Of a stretch of DNA of 64,000 bases, positions 11,626 to 23,204 are shown one piece after another. The position numbers and the translations under genes are program-made. Location of the stretch: contig NC_059555.1 of the NCBI RefSeq assembly GCF_905220415.1, positions 8,734,001 to 8,798,000 of the forward strand, written 5' to 3'. The DNA comes from Colias croceus (taxonomy: Eukaryota > Arthropoda > Insecta > Lepidoptera > Pieridae). Under the pieces are notes generated by a model. It saw only the letters and a program-made list of their open reading frames with translations, did no database searches and was not told where the DNA came from. How positions within the stretch are numbered: position 1 is the first letter of the stretch; every line of letters begins with the position of its first letter.

Positions 11626-14600
11626 TTAACTAGAACAACTTAATTTCAATCCATAAGACCAGCTCGGCGGTTGAGAGGAATAACCAAGTTTCTCTGCTTC
11701 TTCGTTCACTTCAAAGGGTTTCTTGAACACTTCCAACAGATGGCGTACCTGTCAAAAAAATATTTTTAGTCGCAAAATATCCCGCCATATTTTTTTTTTC
11801 AATATAGGAATCATGAGCAAGAAACAATGATATTTTAAGTAAAAAGGTTGGAATGTAGCTAAATGGCCACAATTCACTTCAGTTGTCTCTTTTTCTAGTT
11901 GGTAACCTATCTATTATACCTTTTTACGTAAAACATCACTGGCTATAAATTTTAATTTTGTTTCACTATTTCTCCCTTCGACTGTCGAGTATTCTCAATT
12001 TTTGGTATACTTTACAAAATATAGGTTTAAGAGCTAGCGCACAAGAGCAACTTTTGTCTCCGCAACTATTGTGTCTCTCCCATCAATTGTATGGGGAGTT
12101 GCGTCGCTACGTGCGCGCACTTTCATACTAGCCCATAGGTGGGAGAGACTAAATAGTTGCGGAGACAAAGTTGCTCGTGCGCGCTACCTCTTATATAATA
12201 TGCTTTCGACAATTTAATAAAACAAGTTGTAGTTCAGTTTTTAATGTATATTTTCTTTTCGTTCCTACTATTTTTTCATTCTTTATCTATACATATAATA
12301 AATCTGTAGAAGGGTCAATTCTGTACATTGAAAATATTGAAAAAATAACTAGCAGGGGGTGTTACTGGATCGATACCAAACCCAAATATGTGATTAAAAA
12401 ATTTTTTGTCTGTCTGTCTGTCTGTCTGTCTGTATGTGAAGACATCACGTGAAAACTACCGGTTCGATTTCGATGAAACTTGGTATAATTATACCTTATT
12501 ATCCTGGGCGTAAAATAGGATACTTTTTATCCTGGAAAAATACGTAGAAAAAAAAATAATCTCAATTTTTCAGTTATCCATAGACGTTGTTCTGTTCTGT
12601 AGTAGGTACCGCGAACACACGTTGCGTATTATTATAGACCTAGCCGTATTTGGGTCCAATAGATATTTATAAGATGTCATTGTCCGAGTTACTCAAAATG
12701 GAGAAATAATCCATCCACGCAAAGACCGACATCCGCGCGGACGGAGTCGCGGGCGGAAGCTAGTAATTAATATTATGTTGCATTTTACCTTTTTAAAATC
12801 ATTTTTCTCAGCGTCAGCAATGGCCTCTTGTAGTATCCAATTCCTCGGCACATACAGGGGGTTCACTTTTAGCATTCGCTCTTTACGTTTCTCATCAGTA
12901 ACTAAAAGAATAATATTAATTTAAAATTTTTAGCAATTTAAATTATATTTTCAAGTGAGTTATTTTGGAAGACGAGAAAATTAGTGCGACCTTATTTTTA
13001 TCTTTATTTCGTAATTCTTTTATTATAATAGCACATACATATTTGTATATTAATTTAAAAATATATTGTTGTTCCCAAAATAGTTTTTTGTGTGTCTTCC
13101 TCCTGAATATCTTTGTTCTTTTTGGTAATAGATTAGATTTTATGTAATGTCCGGACTGTTTATTTATTTATATCTTATTTGAAAATAAGTTTTACAGCAT
13201 AATTACCATTTTCAGTGTCAATCCGTTCTCTATACCTCTTCACCCACTCGTCCCATCCCTTTGCTTTACACAATTTGATCAATGACCAGTGATTTTTTAA
13301 TATTTCTTCATCACACAGCTGATCTAAATTTATCTGTAAAAAATATTTTAATAATAAAATACCATAACAAACTAATAACAACTTGCAAGTTTTTTTCTTT
13401 TATATAAATTAGAATGAGCCTTTCTCGATGAATGAGCTATCTAACACAGAAAGAATTTTTCAAATCGGACCAGTAGTTCCTGAGATTAGCGCGTTCAAAC
13501 AAACAAAAAAACTCTTCAGCTTTATAATATTAGAATAGATTAGTCTTTAAAGGTGGTAGTGATAAAACATTATTCATTAAATTATTTCACGCAAACACAC
13601 GATGAAGTACTAGTATTATTATAAACTAGCTTTCCGCCGGCGGCTCCGCCCGCGGTTTCAAAGAAAAACTTGCATAGTTTCCGTTCCCGTGGAATTTCCG
13701 GGATAAAACCTATCCTATATTCCTCGTGGATAATGTAGCTTTCGAATGGATGAATTCATTACAATCAAACAAACAAACATAGTTTTCCTCTTTATAATAT
13801 TAGTGTTGATAAATTACTTACTTCAGCCAATTGCCGGAAGGTAGCTGTAAAATCCGCCATAGTGCTTTGCATCAAACTTAACAAATCTTTTACTAATTTT
13901 TCGTCGCCATCTTTGTAATTTTCAAGACCGAGTTTTAGGTTGAATGTATTTCTGGAATTATTAAATTGATAATACACAATTCATTATTAAATAATAGTTT
14001 CGACACAATGACTGTATTATTAAAAATATTCTTAGTCCTATTTAAATGATATTAAACGTTTTAGAGTAATTCAAAATAAATAGAGTAACTAAGGTATTTT
14101 ATATGAGATTTAGTTTCCAAAAAAATTACTTTAGACAAATTAACTGACCTGTAAGTCACAAATTTTTTATAAGATATTTGTTAATCTATACTATAAAAAT
14201 GAATCGCAAAATGCGTTGGTAAGCGCATAACTCGAGAACGGCTGAACCGATTTCGTTAATTCTTTTTTTATAATATTCCTTGAAGTACGAGGATGGTTCT
14301 TATGGAGAGAAAACGTAAACATGTACCACGGGCGAAGCCGGGGCGGACCGCTAGTAAAATATATAAGTGTACATTATATTATAAATAATATTTACCTAAT
14401 TTTATCTTCCACATATTCATCCAACGTCGCCTGTATTGCCCGTATTTTCGCTATCTGTTCCACTTTTAATATAAGCACCAACGCTTCGGCGAACTTATCC
14501 AAATTCCATAGCAAAATCTGTAAAAGAACAACAAAATCAGTAATTTTCAAAAAAAAATACAATAAATTCATAAACAGATAAATAAAATATGAAAATTCAT

Positions 14601-17600
14601 TTATTGAACAGCTTAGTATTATTTGACTTACTAAAAATATCAACTTATCTATAATGGTTAAGAAATATGCATTTCAAACATGCAAACAGACAAAAAACGA
14701 ATCCAATTGGTTATCCATTTGGTAATCGAAAGTTTACATCACTATCAATAGGATAAATAAAAAAAGTTAAAGTTAAAAAAAAATAAGTTGCTCTTTTAAA
14801 TCATGTCAGATGTTAAAAAGTTATTCTTTACCTCAGGCTGCATCTTATAAGCATATCGTCCCATATCATCAGAAGAATTTGGCACATAATGATCATAATA
14901 ATGGTCTATGAAACCATACGGTCCGTAGTCTATGGTCAAGCCAAGGAGGCTTATGTTATCTGTATTTAATACACCGTGCGTAAATCCTATACCTGTAATT
15001 AAAAATAATTAAATTATTAAACCGTTTTTAATAACTCAGCCCCTGGAATCACAGACACAATAGAAAATCTATTGTGTCGTGGACCGATGGGGCCGCTGGG
15101 GGCTCAATGGATTAAAAGTCTAAAAGAGTAGATAGTTGACAGACAATCTAGCCCTAAGCTAGATTTAAACTAGTTTATAAGACAACAGCTAAGCAGTCTT
15201 TTTCTATTGTGCATCAAAATATTCAAGGCTTAGCTAGCAAATTATTAGAAATAGAATTATTTTTAAATCATAATAGAATTAAAATATTTTGTGTAACAGA
15301 ACATTGGCTTAAACAATGTCAGTTGTTAATAAATATTGATAATTATAAATTAAAAAGTATATACTTTAGGAAAAACGCTATTCATGGAGGTTCTCTTATT
15401 TTTGTACACAATAGTTTAAAATGCAAGGAACGAACTGACATTGTTAGCCTTTCTGTAGAACGCACCATTGAACTGTCCTGTGTTGAACTTGAGCGTTACA
15501 TTATTGTTTGCGTTTATAGGCCTCCTTCCAGTGACTATAATATGTTTGAGACAGTCATGGAAGAAATATTAAAGCGTTTGAGCAGAAGTGAAAAGAAGGT
15601 TATAGTATGTGGAGACTTTAATATTGATTTACTTTCACATACACAAATGGCAACACGAATAGTTAATTTATTTCAATCATTTAATTTACATAAACTTTTT
15701 GATGAACCCACACGAATTACACCAAGTTCTGCAACTTGTATTGATAATGTTTACTGTGATTGTAACTTTTTAGAAAAAAATATTCTCAATACACTGACTT
15801 CGGATCACTGTGGCCAGAAAGTAGTTTTTGAATGGGATTGCATACCTACATTTAAAAGAATTAATGTTAGGCCTATAACTAAAAAAGGCATTCATAAATT
15901 TAGAGATAATATTAATAATAAATTGCCTGGCCTGAATGATCAATCCTTTCATACTAATCCTTGTGAAATGTTTACAAATCTTTTTAATTTAATTCATAAT
16001 GAGTTTGAAAAAATCTTTAAAGTTAAATCTTTAAGTATTACCAAGGATTTACCATTTAGCCAATGGGCAACACCGATGCAGGAACGTTTTATATGAGTTA
16101 TATGGCATGAAGCAATATAACAAAGACTTGGCATTTCTTAGTTATGTTAGAAATTATTCAAAAACTTTTAAAAAAGTTTGTTTCACTGCCAAGTGCTTGT
16201 ATGTCAGAGATAAAATACGCAACTCTGATAACAAAGTTAAAACGGTTTGGGCAATTATTAATGGTGAAATGGGCAAAAGCCAATCAAATAGTACCATAAA
16301 ACTAGTTAATGCTGGTAGGGTCATTGACAAAAGTGCTGATGTTGCGCTTGCTTTTGAAGATTTTTTTAGTAGTGTCCCTGCTAGTATTACCGAAAAATTA
16401 AATTCGTCATCAGCGCTTGCGGAGTCCTACTTGAGGGACCATGTTGCTGAATGTAATGTATTATTTGAATTGCGACATGTGACTGCAGAGGAAATTGTTA
16501 AAACTTTTAAAACATTAAACTTAAAAAAAACATGTGATCTCTGGGGAATGTCTGTAAATCTAGTAAATAATATTATAGAAAACATTGCCAACCACTTAGC
16601 GTTTATATTTAATCAATGTTGTGACTGTGGTATATTCCCTGATTTATTAAAGTTAAGTAAAGTTATTCCTTTATTTAAAAGTGGTGACCAAGAAGACTGT
16701 AATAACTATAGGCCAATTTCCATTTTACCAACTTTGAGCAAAGTCTTCGAGAAATTAATTTTAAACCAATTATGTAGTCATTTTGTATCAAATGGTTTAC
16801 TGCACGCCAAACAGTTTGGTTTCACAAAGGGGCGCTCTACCACTGATGCTGGAATAGCTCTTTTGTCACATATATATAAAGCATGGGAAAATTCAAAGAA
16901 TGCTTTGGGGATATTCTGCGACCTTTCTAAGGCTTTTGACTGTGTAGAACATACCACTCTATTACGGAAACTAAATTTTTATGGTATTAAAGGTTTATCT
17001 CAGGACCTCATAGCTTCATATCTTCAGAACAGGGTACAAACCGTTGTTGTTAATGGAGAGAAATCTCGCGGTGCGCCGATTAACATAGGTGTTCCGCAGG
17101 GATCTATCTTAGGACCGTTTTTGTTCTTAGTATATATTAATGACCTACCTTATTATTTGCAGGATATGTGTGAAATAGTACTGTTTGCAGATGATACCTC
17201 ATTAATATTTAATGTGGATAGACATGACACAAATGTTGACGAAGTAAACTCTGCTCTTTTACGCATATCCAAATGGTTCACTGCTAATAATTTATTATTA
17301 AATGCAAAAAAAACAAATTGTGTTGAATTTATCCTTCCAAATGTAAAAAAGGTGAAAAGGGATATTATTTTAAACGGGGAGGTATTATACCCTGTGGATT
17401 CTACTGTTTTTCTTGGTTTGACACTAGATGAGAAGCTACAATGGGGGGCCCATGTTGCCACCACCGCTGCTAAGCTTAGTTCAGCTGCATATGCAGTTCG
17501 AAGAATAAGGCATCTCACCGATGAAGACACGGCTAGATTGGTTTATTTTAGCTACTTTCATAGCATTATGTCCTATGGAATTCTGCTATGGGGCAGGGCT

Positions 17601-20600
17601 GCAGATATAGAAACTATATTTATATTACAGAAAAGAGCCATACGCTCTATATATAATTTACGTGCTAGGGACTCACTAAGAGATCTCTTTAAGAATACTG
17701 GTATCCTCACAGTACCATCACAGTATATATTTAATAATATTTTATATGTACACAAAAACGCAGACTTACACACAAGAGTAGGAGATAGACACCGTTATGG
17801 CACAAGGAACCGAAATAAAATTGAAATGCCATTTTACCGGTTAGCTAAAGTTAAAAATTCATTTATGGGCCAAGGTATACTTTTTTACAACAGAATTCCT
17901 CATAGTATTAAAGAGTTTAGTAGTGCTAAATTTAAAAATTATGTAAAAAACGTATTAGTTCAGAGAGCCTATTACAGCATTAAGGAATATATGGAAGATA
18001 AAAACCCATGGAGGGTTGTCGCGTAAAAACCACAGGACAGTTCTTTGGCATATTATGATATATACGTACAGTTACTTACATATTTTGTAAAATTAAATTG
18101 TAATACTGAAATGATTTAAAAGAGCAACTATGGAGTTTCTTGCCGATTCTTCTCCATAGATACTGCTTTCCGAATCGGTGGTAAATGTTAAAAATATGTA
18201 TTGACGTTTCAAAAGTGCTTCTCGAAGAAGTCTAATTGAATAAATAAATGTTTGAGTTTGAGTTTGAGTTTGATATTTTTAATATTATATATATTTTTAA
18301 TATTAAAATAAATAATCAGTTTTTAACAAATATTATATATTATATTTGTTAAATAATTTTTTACAAGTTGTATTTTATACCTTGCCATGTCGCTACCATA
18401 TCCAAATTCCGATGAGCAACTTCTGAATATAATTTGACATATCTATCCTCATCATCAAGGCTTATTTCCGGGAAATGATGCTGAAATAAAAAAAAATATT
18501 AGAAAGGTTTCAGTAAAACTTTAATACATAAAAAATTAGGTTACAACATATTATTATCATCACAAAGTATTAAAAAAATACCGAGTAGAATTTATGTGCA
18601 AAACAGTAAACACAACCTATCACTATAGAATACACACTAACACCTTACACCATAGACAACATACCCTACCATATACAGCACACCCTTCCATAGACAACAC
18701 ATCCTATAATAGACAACACAGCCTACCTTTACATCCTTCCCACGCAAAACTTACTTTAATAATAAAATCAGCCAATTTGCCGCCAATTCAGGCTCGCGTC
18801 TCTTATACAGTATCTCGAAGGAGCCGATCCTGTACCACGCAGGCGACAGTCGCACGACTATCGCAGCTCGTTCTTGTCTAGCCATACCACTGTACATTAT
18901 ATAACCCATAGACAACACACACTTATACCATAGACACAATCTATCAGCATAGACAACGCACCTTACCATAGATAACAGACCCTAACATAAACAACACATC
19001 CTACCATAGCCTACCTTAATAATAAAATCAGCCAATTTTGCCGCCAATTCAGGCTCGCGTCTCTTATACAGTATCTCGAAGGAGCCAATCCTGTACCACG
19101 CGGGCGACAGTCGCACGACTATCGCAGCTCGTTCCTGTCTAGCCATACCACTGTACGTTTTGTCGCGCCACACTTTGTGGTCGTCGCTCACTGAAAATAA
19201 TTAAATTCATTTTACAAACATTCTTCTCTAACGGTATATTGTCAATATTAAAGTAAAACTTAAAGAACATTAAACATTTTTCTAAATTAAGCCTTATTGT
19301 AATGACTTAATGGTGTATATTCAACTAAAACCCAAAACAAAATAAAAAATACTAAACTAGACCTTATTACAATTACATAATAATCCAATCTGAATCATAT
19401 AAACATTAATATTAGCGGTAGTATTCAACATTCAAATTACAAAAAGTAACTCAATTAATAACATTTACATATCACGCTAAATTACACCTTATTAAGACAA
19501 CAAAAAGTTCAAATTCCAAAAACCGCCTTACCTACCAGCGCTCCAGCCCTCGTGGTCGGTATCCCCAGGTAGTAGCACGCTTCGCTCGCGATCATTTCGC
19601 GAATCGACGAGCGTAATACCGCTCGTCCATCGCCGAAGCGAGAGTATGGAGTCTCACCGGAACCTTTGAGCTGGGGTTGCCAGGTTTCACCCTTTCTGTT
19701 AAAAGGTTGCCATGTAGAAAAGTGGAATTAAAATGCATGTGGTTTTTATGAAGTGAAAGGTAATATAAACAGTGAAAATCGAATATGTATCATTTTAACA
19801 GAATAAAAAAAAATATTAAATAATTCACGTCTAGATTTATATATAGATTATAGATATATAGATTTATATACTAGCTTACTGCCCGCGGCTTCGCCCGCTT
19901 TGTCTAAAATAGTGTTGCCGCTCGATAGTCCACTATCGATAGTCTATCGATTAACTATCGATAGTTGGTGAAAAGCAATAGTATCGATAGCACTATCGAT
20001 ACTATCGATAGTGTCGATACTATCGATAGTATCGATAGTCCTATAAGCGTAAATACTATCGACACATAGCAATACCATCGATAGTATCGATACTATCGAA
20101 GCTCAATATCGAACGAACTATCGATACTATCGATAGTGTCGATACTATCGAAGCTCAATATCGAACGAACTATCGATACTATCGATAGTGTCGATACTAT
20201 CGATAATATCGTCCCATCGATAGTGACCTTTTTCTCGATAGTATTGCTTTATCAATAATATTATAGTGGATGACAGAGAACTAGATGTTTGGTTATAATA
20301 CTTTTCAAGTTATCTATTGGCGCTTTGTACAATCCATTTTTTTTAGTTCGTTAATTCGTAATCCAATAAGCCATGTACATTTGTGCATAGTTAGTGTCTT
20401 CTAATTTAAATTGACCCATTATACCAAGAAATCGTGAACAATACTATTGCACAATTTACTACTATCGATAGCTCAAAACTATCGATAGTATCAGTACTAT
20501 CGATAGTATCGATTGTAGTTGCAATATTCAGTAGCAATAGTATCGATACTATCGACAGTATCGATAGTAAAGCAACTATTGGCAATCAATACTATCGATT

Positions 20601-22917
20601 TTATCGATACTATTGCAGTTCATCAATAGTATTCCATGATTAACGCTATCGATAGTATCGATAATATCGATACTATCGATAGTGCTATCGATATTCTGAC
20701 TTATTTTCAAGGTTAACTATCGATAGTCAAACTATCGATAGTTCGGCAACACTAGTCTAAAACCTAATAAATTATATACTAAAACCTTCCTCTTGAATCG
20801 CTCTATCTATTAAAAAAAAAACCGCATCAAAATCCGTTGTGTAGTTTTAAAGATTTAAGCATACAAAAGGACATAGGGACAGAAAAGGCGACTTTGTTTT
20901 ATATGTACTACTTATGTAATGATGATTTATCAATTATACAGACCTGTTCACATATTCTCCCAAAATATGTGCTCTACCATCACCAAGTTGATCTGCCCAA
21001 TAACCAAATTGATATCCGCCATACCTAAAAATCAGAAATAAATGCACTATGTATAAAAAATTATTATATTTAGATAATATTACAGATAATTTTTATAAGG
21101 AGGAACGCTGGCTCCTAAGACACAGAGTTCCTCTAGTTTAGGAGTCAGCATACATATTTTTGTAAAGTTAATTTTTTTGGCAAATAAAGATTCATTTTAT
21201 TATTTTTTTTTAATACGAAAACAGCATAAATGCAATTAATGATCACAATAATAATCCCAACAACAAGAACAACAACATTGGTAAAACTATAGTTAGAGAT
21301 CTGAAAAAGACCATAGCATAAAGGTTCTATCCTGGAAATCCCACAGGAATGAGAATTATATGAGCTTCTTTCACAATGTGCATGTCTATACTTCTATACT
21401 AATATTATAAAGAGGAAAGGTTTGTAATTATGTATATATGTATGTATCGTTTTCACGCATAAACTACTGGACCAATTTCAAAAATTATTTCACCGTTAGA
21501 AAGCTGCATCTTCACTGAGCAACATAGGCTAGGTTTTATCCTGGAAATCCCATGGGAACGGGAACTATGCGGGTATTTCTTTGAAAACGCAACAACAACT
21601 CACCTATGAGATACGCTAAGTCCACCTTCTGGCAGATATTTGCCGCTCACAAAATGTATGAACTCCTCACTTTCAGACACTTTAGGATCCAAATCCAGCA
21701 CATCTATTAGTGCGTCTTCAGACACACACACTAAATGTAGCTTGCCTGTCAATGGTTCTGTAGGTACCTAGAGTAGGTAGATATAAATAATAATAAAAAG
21801 GAATCAGATGTTAATAAAATAACTGTCTGTTTAAGGATGCCTGCTCTGGCACAAGATATTAATCTACACTAATATTATAAAGAGGAAAACCCTGTTTGTT
21901 TGTTTATTTGATTGTAATGAATAGGCTCATAAACTACTGGACTGATTTTAAAAATTCTATCACCGAAACTAAACTCGAAAGCTACATTATCCACAAGTAA
22001 TATAGGATAGGTTTTATCCCGGAAATTCCACGGGAACGGGAACTATGCGAGTTTTTCTTTGAAAGCGCGGGCAGAGCCGCCGGCGGAAAGCTAGTTATTA
22101 ATAATAAGAATAAATGAGAATTTAAACTACTACTAAAAACAGCTATAGCTGTATAGCTACAACTATAGGACAGTTCTTTGGCATATTATGATATATTATG
22201 TAGTTAGATATAAGTTACATATTATGTAATATTGACATGATTTTAAAAGAGCAACTATGGAGTTTCTTGCCGATTCTTCTCCATAGATACTGCTTTCCGA
22301 ATCGGTGGTAAATATTAAAAATACCTATGTAATGACGATTCGAAAGTGCTACTAAATAGTAGTCTAATTGAATAAATGAATGTTTGAGTTTGAGTTACTT
22401 ATACAGAAAGTATACTTTCTGTATATCAGAGAGCAAAGTAAATAGAACTTCATAATACTAGACAGAACCAGACCCTTTCCTAATTGCATGTTTTTGTTAC
22501 TTGTTCACATTTTTTAGTGATAAAGTAAGTAAGTAAGTATTTTATAAATCTATATTACACAAGACATTTATATCATCGATATCGTTTAAAAATTATTAGT
22601 CACCGTACTCGAAATTTCAAAACAAAATATTTGCATACTAGCTATTATCGCCTATTGAAGTATTGAATTTGAATTGCGCCATAATATTGGTTTTTAATTT
22701 TAAACGTAACAGACACAAAAAATCTTACCTTTGAGAAAATTGCATGATTTACCGCCACTGGTACATTATACTCAGGATTCTCATTAATTGGGAGTTCAGC
22801 GTAGCTTGGAGGACTTTTAAATTTAAAGTCTTTAAAATCGTTTATTAGTTTAGTGCCTAACATCATTTCCCTTGGGTTATGTAGTAAGGCATGGAAAGTA
22901 CTAAAGCCGCGCTTCAT
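11626..22917 (-). CDS. SelO: Selenoprotein O homologue, copy A (protein AMPylase pseudokinase)
   Basis: Twelve exons, in transcript order 22917-22729, 21767-21604, 21024-20944, 19695-19532, 19190-19015, 18480-18381, 14992-14832, 14517-14396, 13951-13822, 13333-13207, 12901-12789, 11748-11626; 1650 nt, 549 residues. SelO has a kinase fold with inverted ATP and transfers AMP to proteins, mostly in mitochondria. Visible: LKGSGETPYSRFGDGRAVLR in exon 4, then HGVLNTDNISLLGLTIDYGP in exon 7 with the metal-binding Asn/Asp residues. The start is the first ATG in the open frame (22915-22917); the N-terminus MKRGFSTFHALLHN could be a mitochondrial presequence. The C-terminus is SCSS, so Cys replaces the vertebrate selenocysteine. 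Exon 3 reads YGGYQFGYWADQLGDGRA, with Tyr and Asp where the family usually has His and Gly. Introns hold a LINE, Helitrons and a hAT element. Confidence 0.92.
12030..12190. mobile_element. Inverted-repeat MITE (GAGCTAGCGC ends)
   Basis: Inverted ends of about 55 bp: GAGCTAGCGCACAAGAGCAA on the left pairs with TTGCTCGTGCGCGCTACCTC on the right. A related shorter copy at 63026-63092 has TTA flanks, suggesting a PIF/Harbinger-type element. Confidence 0.7.
12285..12763 (+). mobile_element. Helitron with (GTCT)n tract
   Basis: Starts TCTATACATATAATAAATCT after A and ends GCGGGCGGAAGCTAG before T. It contains a GTCT microsatellite (12408-12434) followed by typical family text (GAAACTTGGTATAATTATAC). 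Lies between SelO-A exons 11 and 12. Confidence 0.78.
13410..13539 (-). mobile_element. Helitron fragment
   Basis: Reverse-strand copy with CGGACCAGTAGTTCCTGAG and the 5' terminus TTATAATATTAGAATAGA; the CTAG end is missing. Confidence 0.7.
13626..13809 (-). mobile_element. Helitron (TC...CTAG), complete ends
   Basis: On the reverse strand; on the plus strand it runs from CTAGCTTTCCGCCGGCGG to TTATAATATTAGTGTTGA. It ends 13 bp before SelO-A exon 9 (13822-13951), inside the intron. Confidence 0.82.
14185..14354 (+). mobile_element. Helitron (TC...CTAG), complete ends
   Basis: Runs TCTATACTATAAAAATGAAT to CGGGGCGGACCGCTAG, with A before and T after. Same subfamily as 27590-27772. Lies in the intron after SelO-A exon 8. 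Confidence 0.82.
15209..16096 (+). pseudogene. LINE ORF2, endonuclease part (copy 1)
   Basis: AP-endonuclease-type domain with VTEHWLKQCQ, CVYRPPSSDYNMFE, VCGDFNIDLL and TSDHCGQKVVFEW, the usual catalytic blocks of LINE endonucleases. The frame breaks near 16074: 11 bp present in copy 2 (at 52899-52909) are missing, which ends translation at 16096. The reverse transcriptase continues in another frame from 16107. Confidence 0.85.
16107..18026 (+). pseudogene. LINE ORF2, reverse transcriptase part (copy 1)
   Basis: 639 residues. RT blocks visible: IPLFKSGDQEDCNNYRPISI, QFGFTKGRSTTDAGIAL, FCDLSKAFDCVEHTTLLRKL, YGIKGLSQDL, GVPQGSILGPFLFLVYINDL and catalytic VLFADDTSLIF. This half is uninterrupted. 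It is cut off from the endonuclease half by the 11-bp deletion, so the whole ORF2 protein cannot be made from this copy. Confidence 0.88.
18614..18740. repeat. Degenerate minisatellite (unit about 20 bp, ACCATAGACAACACA)
   Basis: Repeats of CATAGACAACA followed by T or A and CC, spaced about 20-22 bp, in the intron after SelO-A exon 5. The same array continues at 18896-19010. Confidence 0.7.
18751..18893 (-). pseudogene. Duplicated, broken copy of SelO-A exon 5
   Basis: Nearly identical to exon 5 at 19015-19160, but the start of the exon and its acceptor are replaced by minisatellite. One A is lost from GGCAAAATTGG, shifting the frame so the end reads ELAANWLILLLK instead of ELAAKLADFIIK. 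The donor GGTAGG has become AGTAAG. Very unlikely to be spliced in. Confidence 0.8.
18896..19010. repeat. Minisatellite, second block (ACCATAGACAACACA)
   Basis: Same unit as 18614-18740, lying between the true exon 5 and its broken copy. It suggests that exon and array were duplicated together. Confidence 0.7.
19871..20916 (-). mobile_element. Helitron split by a hAT-type element
   Basis: On the plus strand it starts CTAGCTTACTGCCCGCGGCT, is interrupted at 19910, and resumes at 20763 with AACCGCATCAAAATCCGTTG up to GCGACTTTGTTTTATATGTA. The uninterrupted sister copy is at 37797-37947. Confidence 0.75.
19910..20754. mobile_element. hAT-type MITE made largely of TATCGATA palindromes
   Basis: Flanked by the 8-bp direct repeat GTCTAAAA (19902-19909, 20755-20762); the sister Helitron at 37797-37947 has a single copy at the matching place. 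Terminal inverted repeats TAGTGTTGCCG / CGGCAACACTA fit the hAT superfamily (8-bp duplication, TA.NG start). The 845-bp interior has about 26 exact TATCGATA octamers in two blocks (19930-20220 and 20461-20740) around a plainer middle. No coding sequence. Lies in the intron between SelO-A exons 3 and 4. Confidence 0.85.
21390..21595 (+). mobile_element. Helitron fragment, 3' end missing
   Basis: Starts TTCTATACTAATATTATAAA and follows the family as far as TATTTCTTTGAAAACGC, just short of SelO-A exon 2 (21604-21767). The CTAG end is absent. Confidence 0.72.
21863..22094 (+). mobile_element. Helitron (TC...CTAG), complete ends
   Basis: Runs TCTACACTAATATTATAAAG to CCGCCGGCGGAAAGCTAG, with A before and T after. 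Lies in SelO-A intron 1. Confidence 0.82.
22160..22395 (+). mobile_element. LINE 3' tail, heavily truncated (same family as 15135 and 50050)
   Basis: Matches only the LINE 3' UTR: GACAGTTCTTTGGCATATTA, GAGTTTCTTGCCGATTCTTC, TTCCGAATCGGTGGTAAAT and the tail TTTGAGTTTGAG. More diverged than the two long copies, so older. Confidence 0.8.
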
Positions 22918-23204
22918 ATATTTGAATAAACTTGATTTGTAATAACTTTTAAATGTCCTGAACACGAATAATTTTAAATTTTAAATTAATAATATGCAGG
23001 TAGATATTTTCTGAATTCTGCACAGTTTAAAATATTTCATAAACTTATGTATGACAGTGACAAGTGACAACTGACATTGACTCTAAACTATTTGAAATTG
23101 CCATTTTAAAAATAAGTTAATAGAGGTTGCGTTCCAAAAATTTTATAAAAAATTGGATAATAATAAAACCAATATGAATAATTTAAAGGTTTTTATTTAT
23201 AAAA
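22918..23204. promoter_or_regulatory. Spacer between SelO-A start and SelO-B stop
   Basis: Only 287 bp separate the two genes, so it must hold the SelO-A promoter and leader and the SelO-B 3' end. A cluster of TGACA motifs (GACAGTGACAAGTGACAACT, then GACATTGAC) lies at 23052-23082, as upstream of other genes here. AATAAA on the minus strand (23192-23197) lies 7 bp past the SelO-B stop. Confidence 0.5.

Larger units (their letters stand above)
15135..18272 (+). mobile_element. LINE (CR1/L2/Jockey-type), 5'-truncated copy 1
   Basis: Non-LTR retrotransposon in the intron between SelO-A exons 6 and 7, antisense to the gene. It holds nearly all of the endonuclease-reverse transcriptase frame and a 3' UTR ending in (GAGTTT)n. 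Copy 2 at about 50050-55104 is almost identical; the two part at about 15135, the likely truncation point. Confidence 0.88.

Noticed and set aside
12408..12434. (GTCT)n tract as a CRISPR-like or regulatory array
   Set aside because: It is a simple microsatellite within a Helitron.
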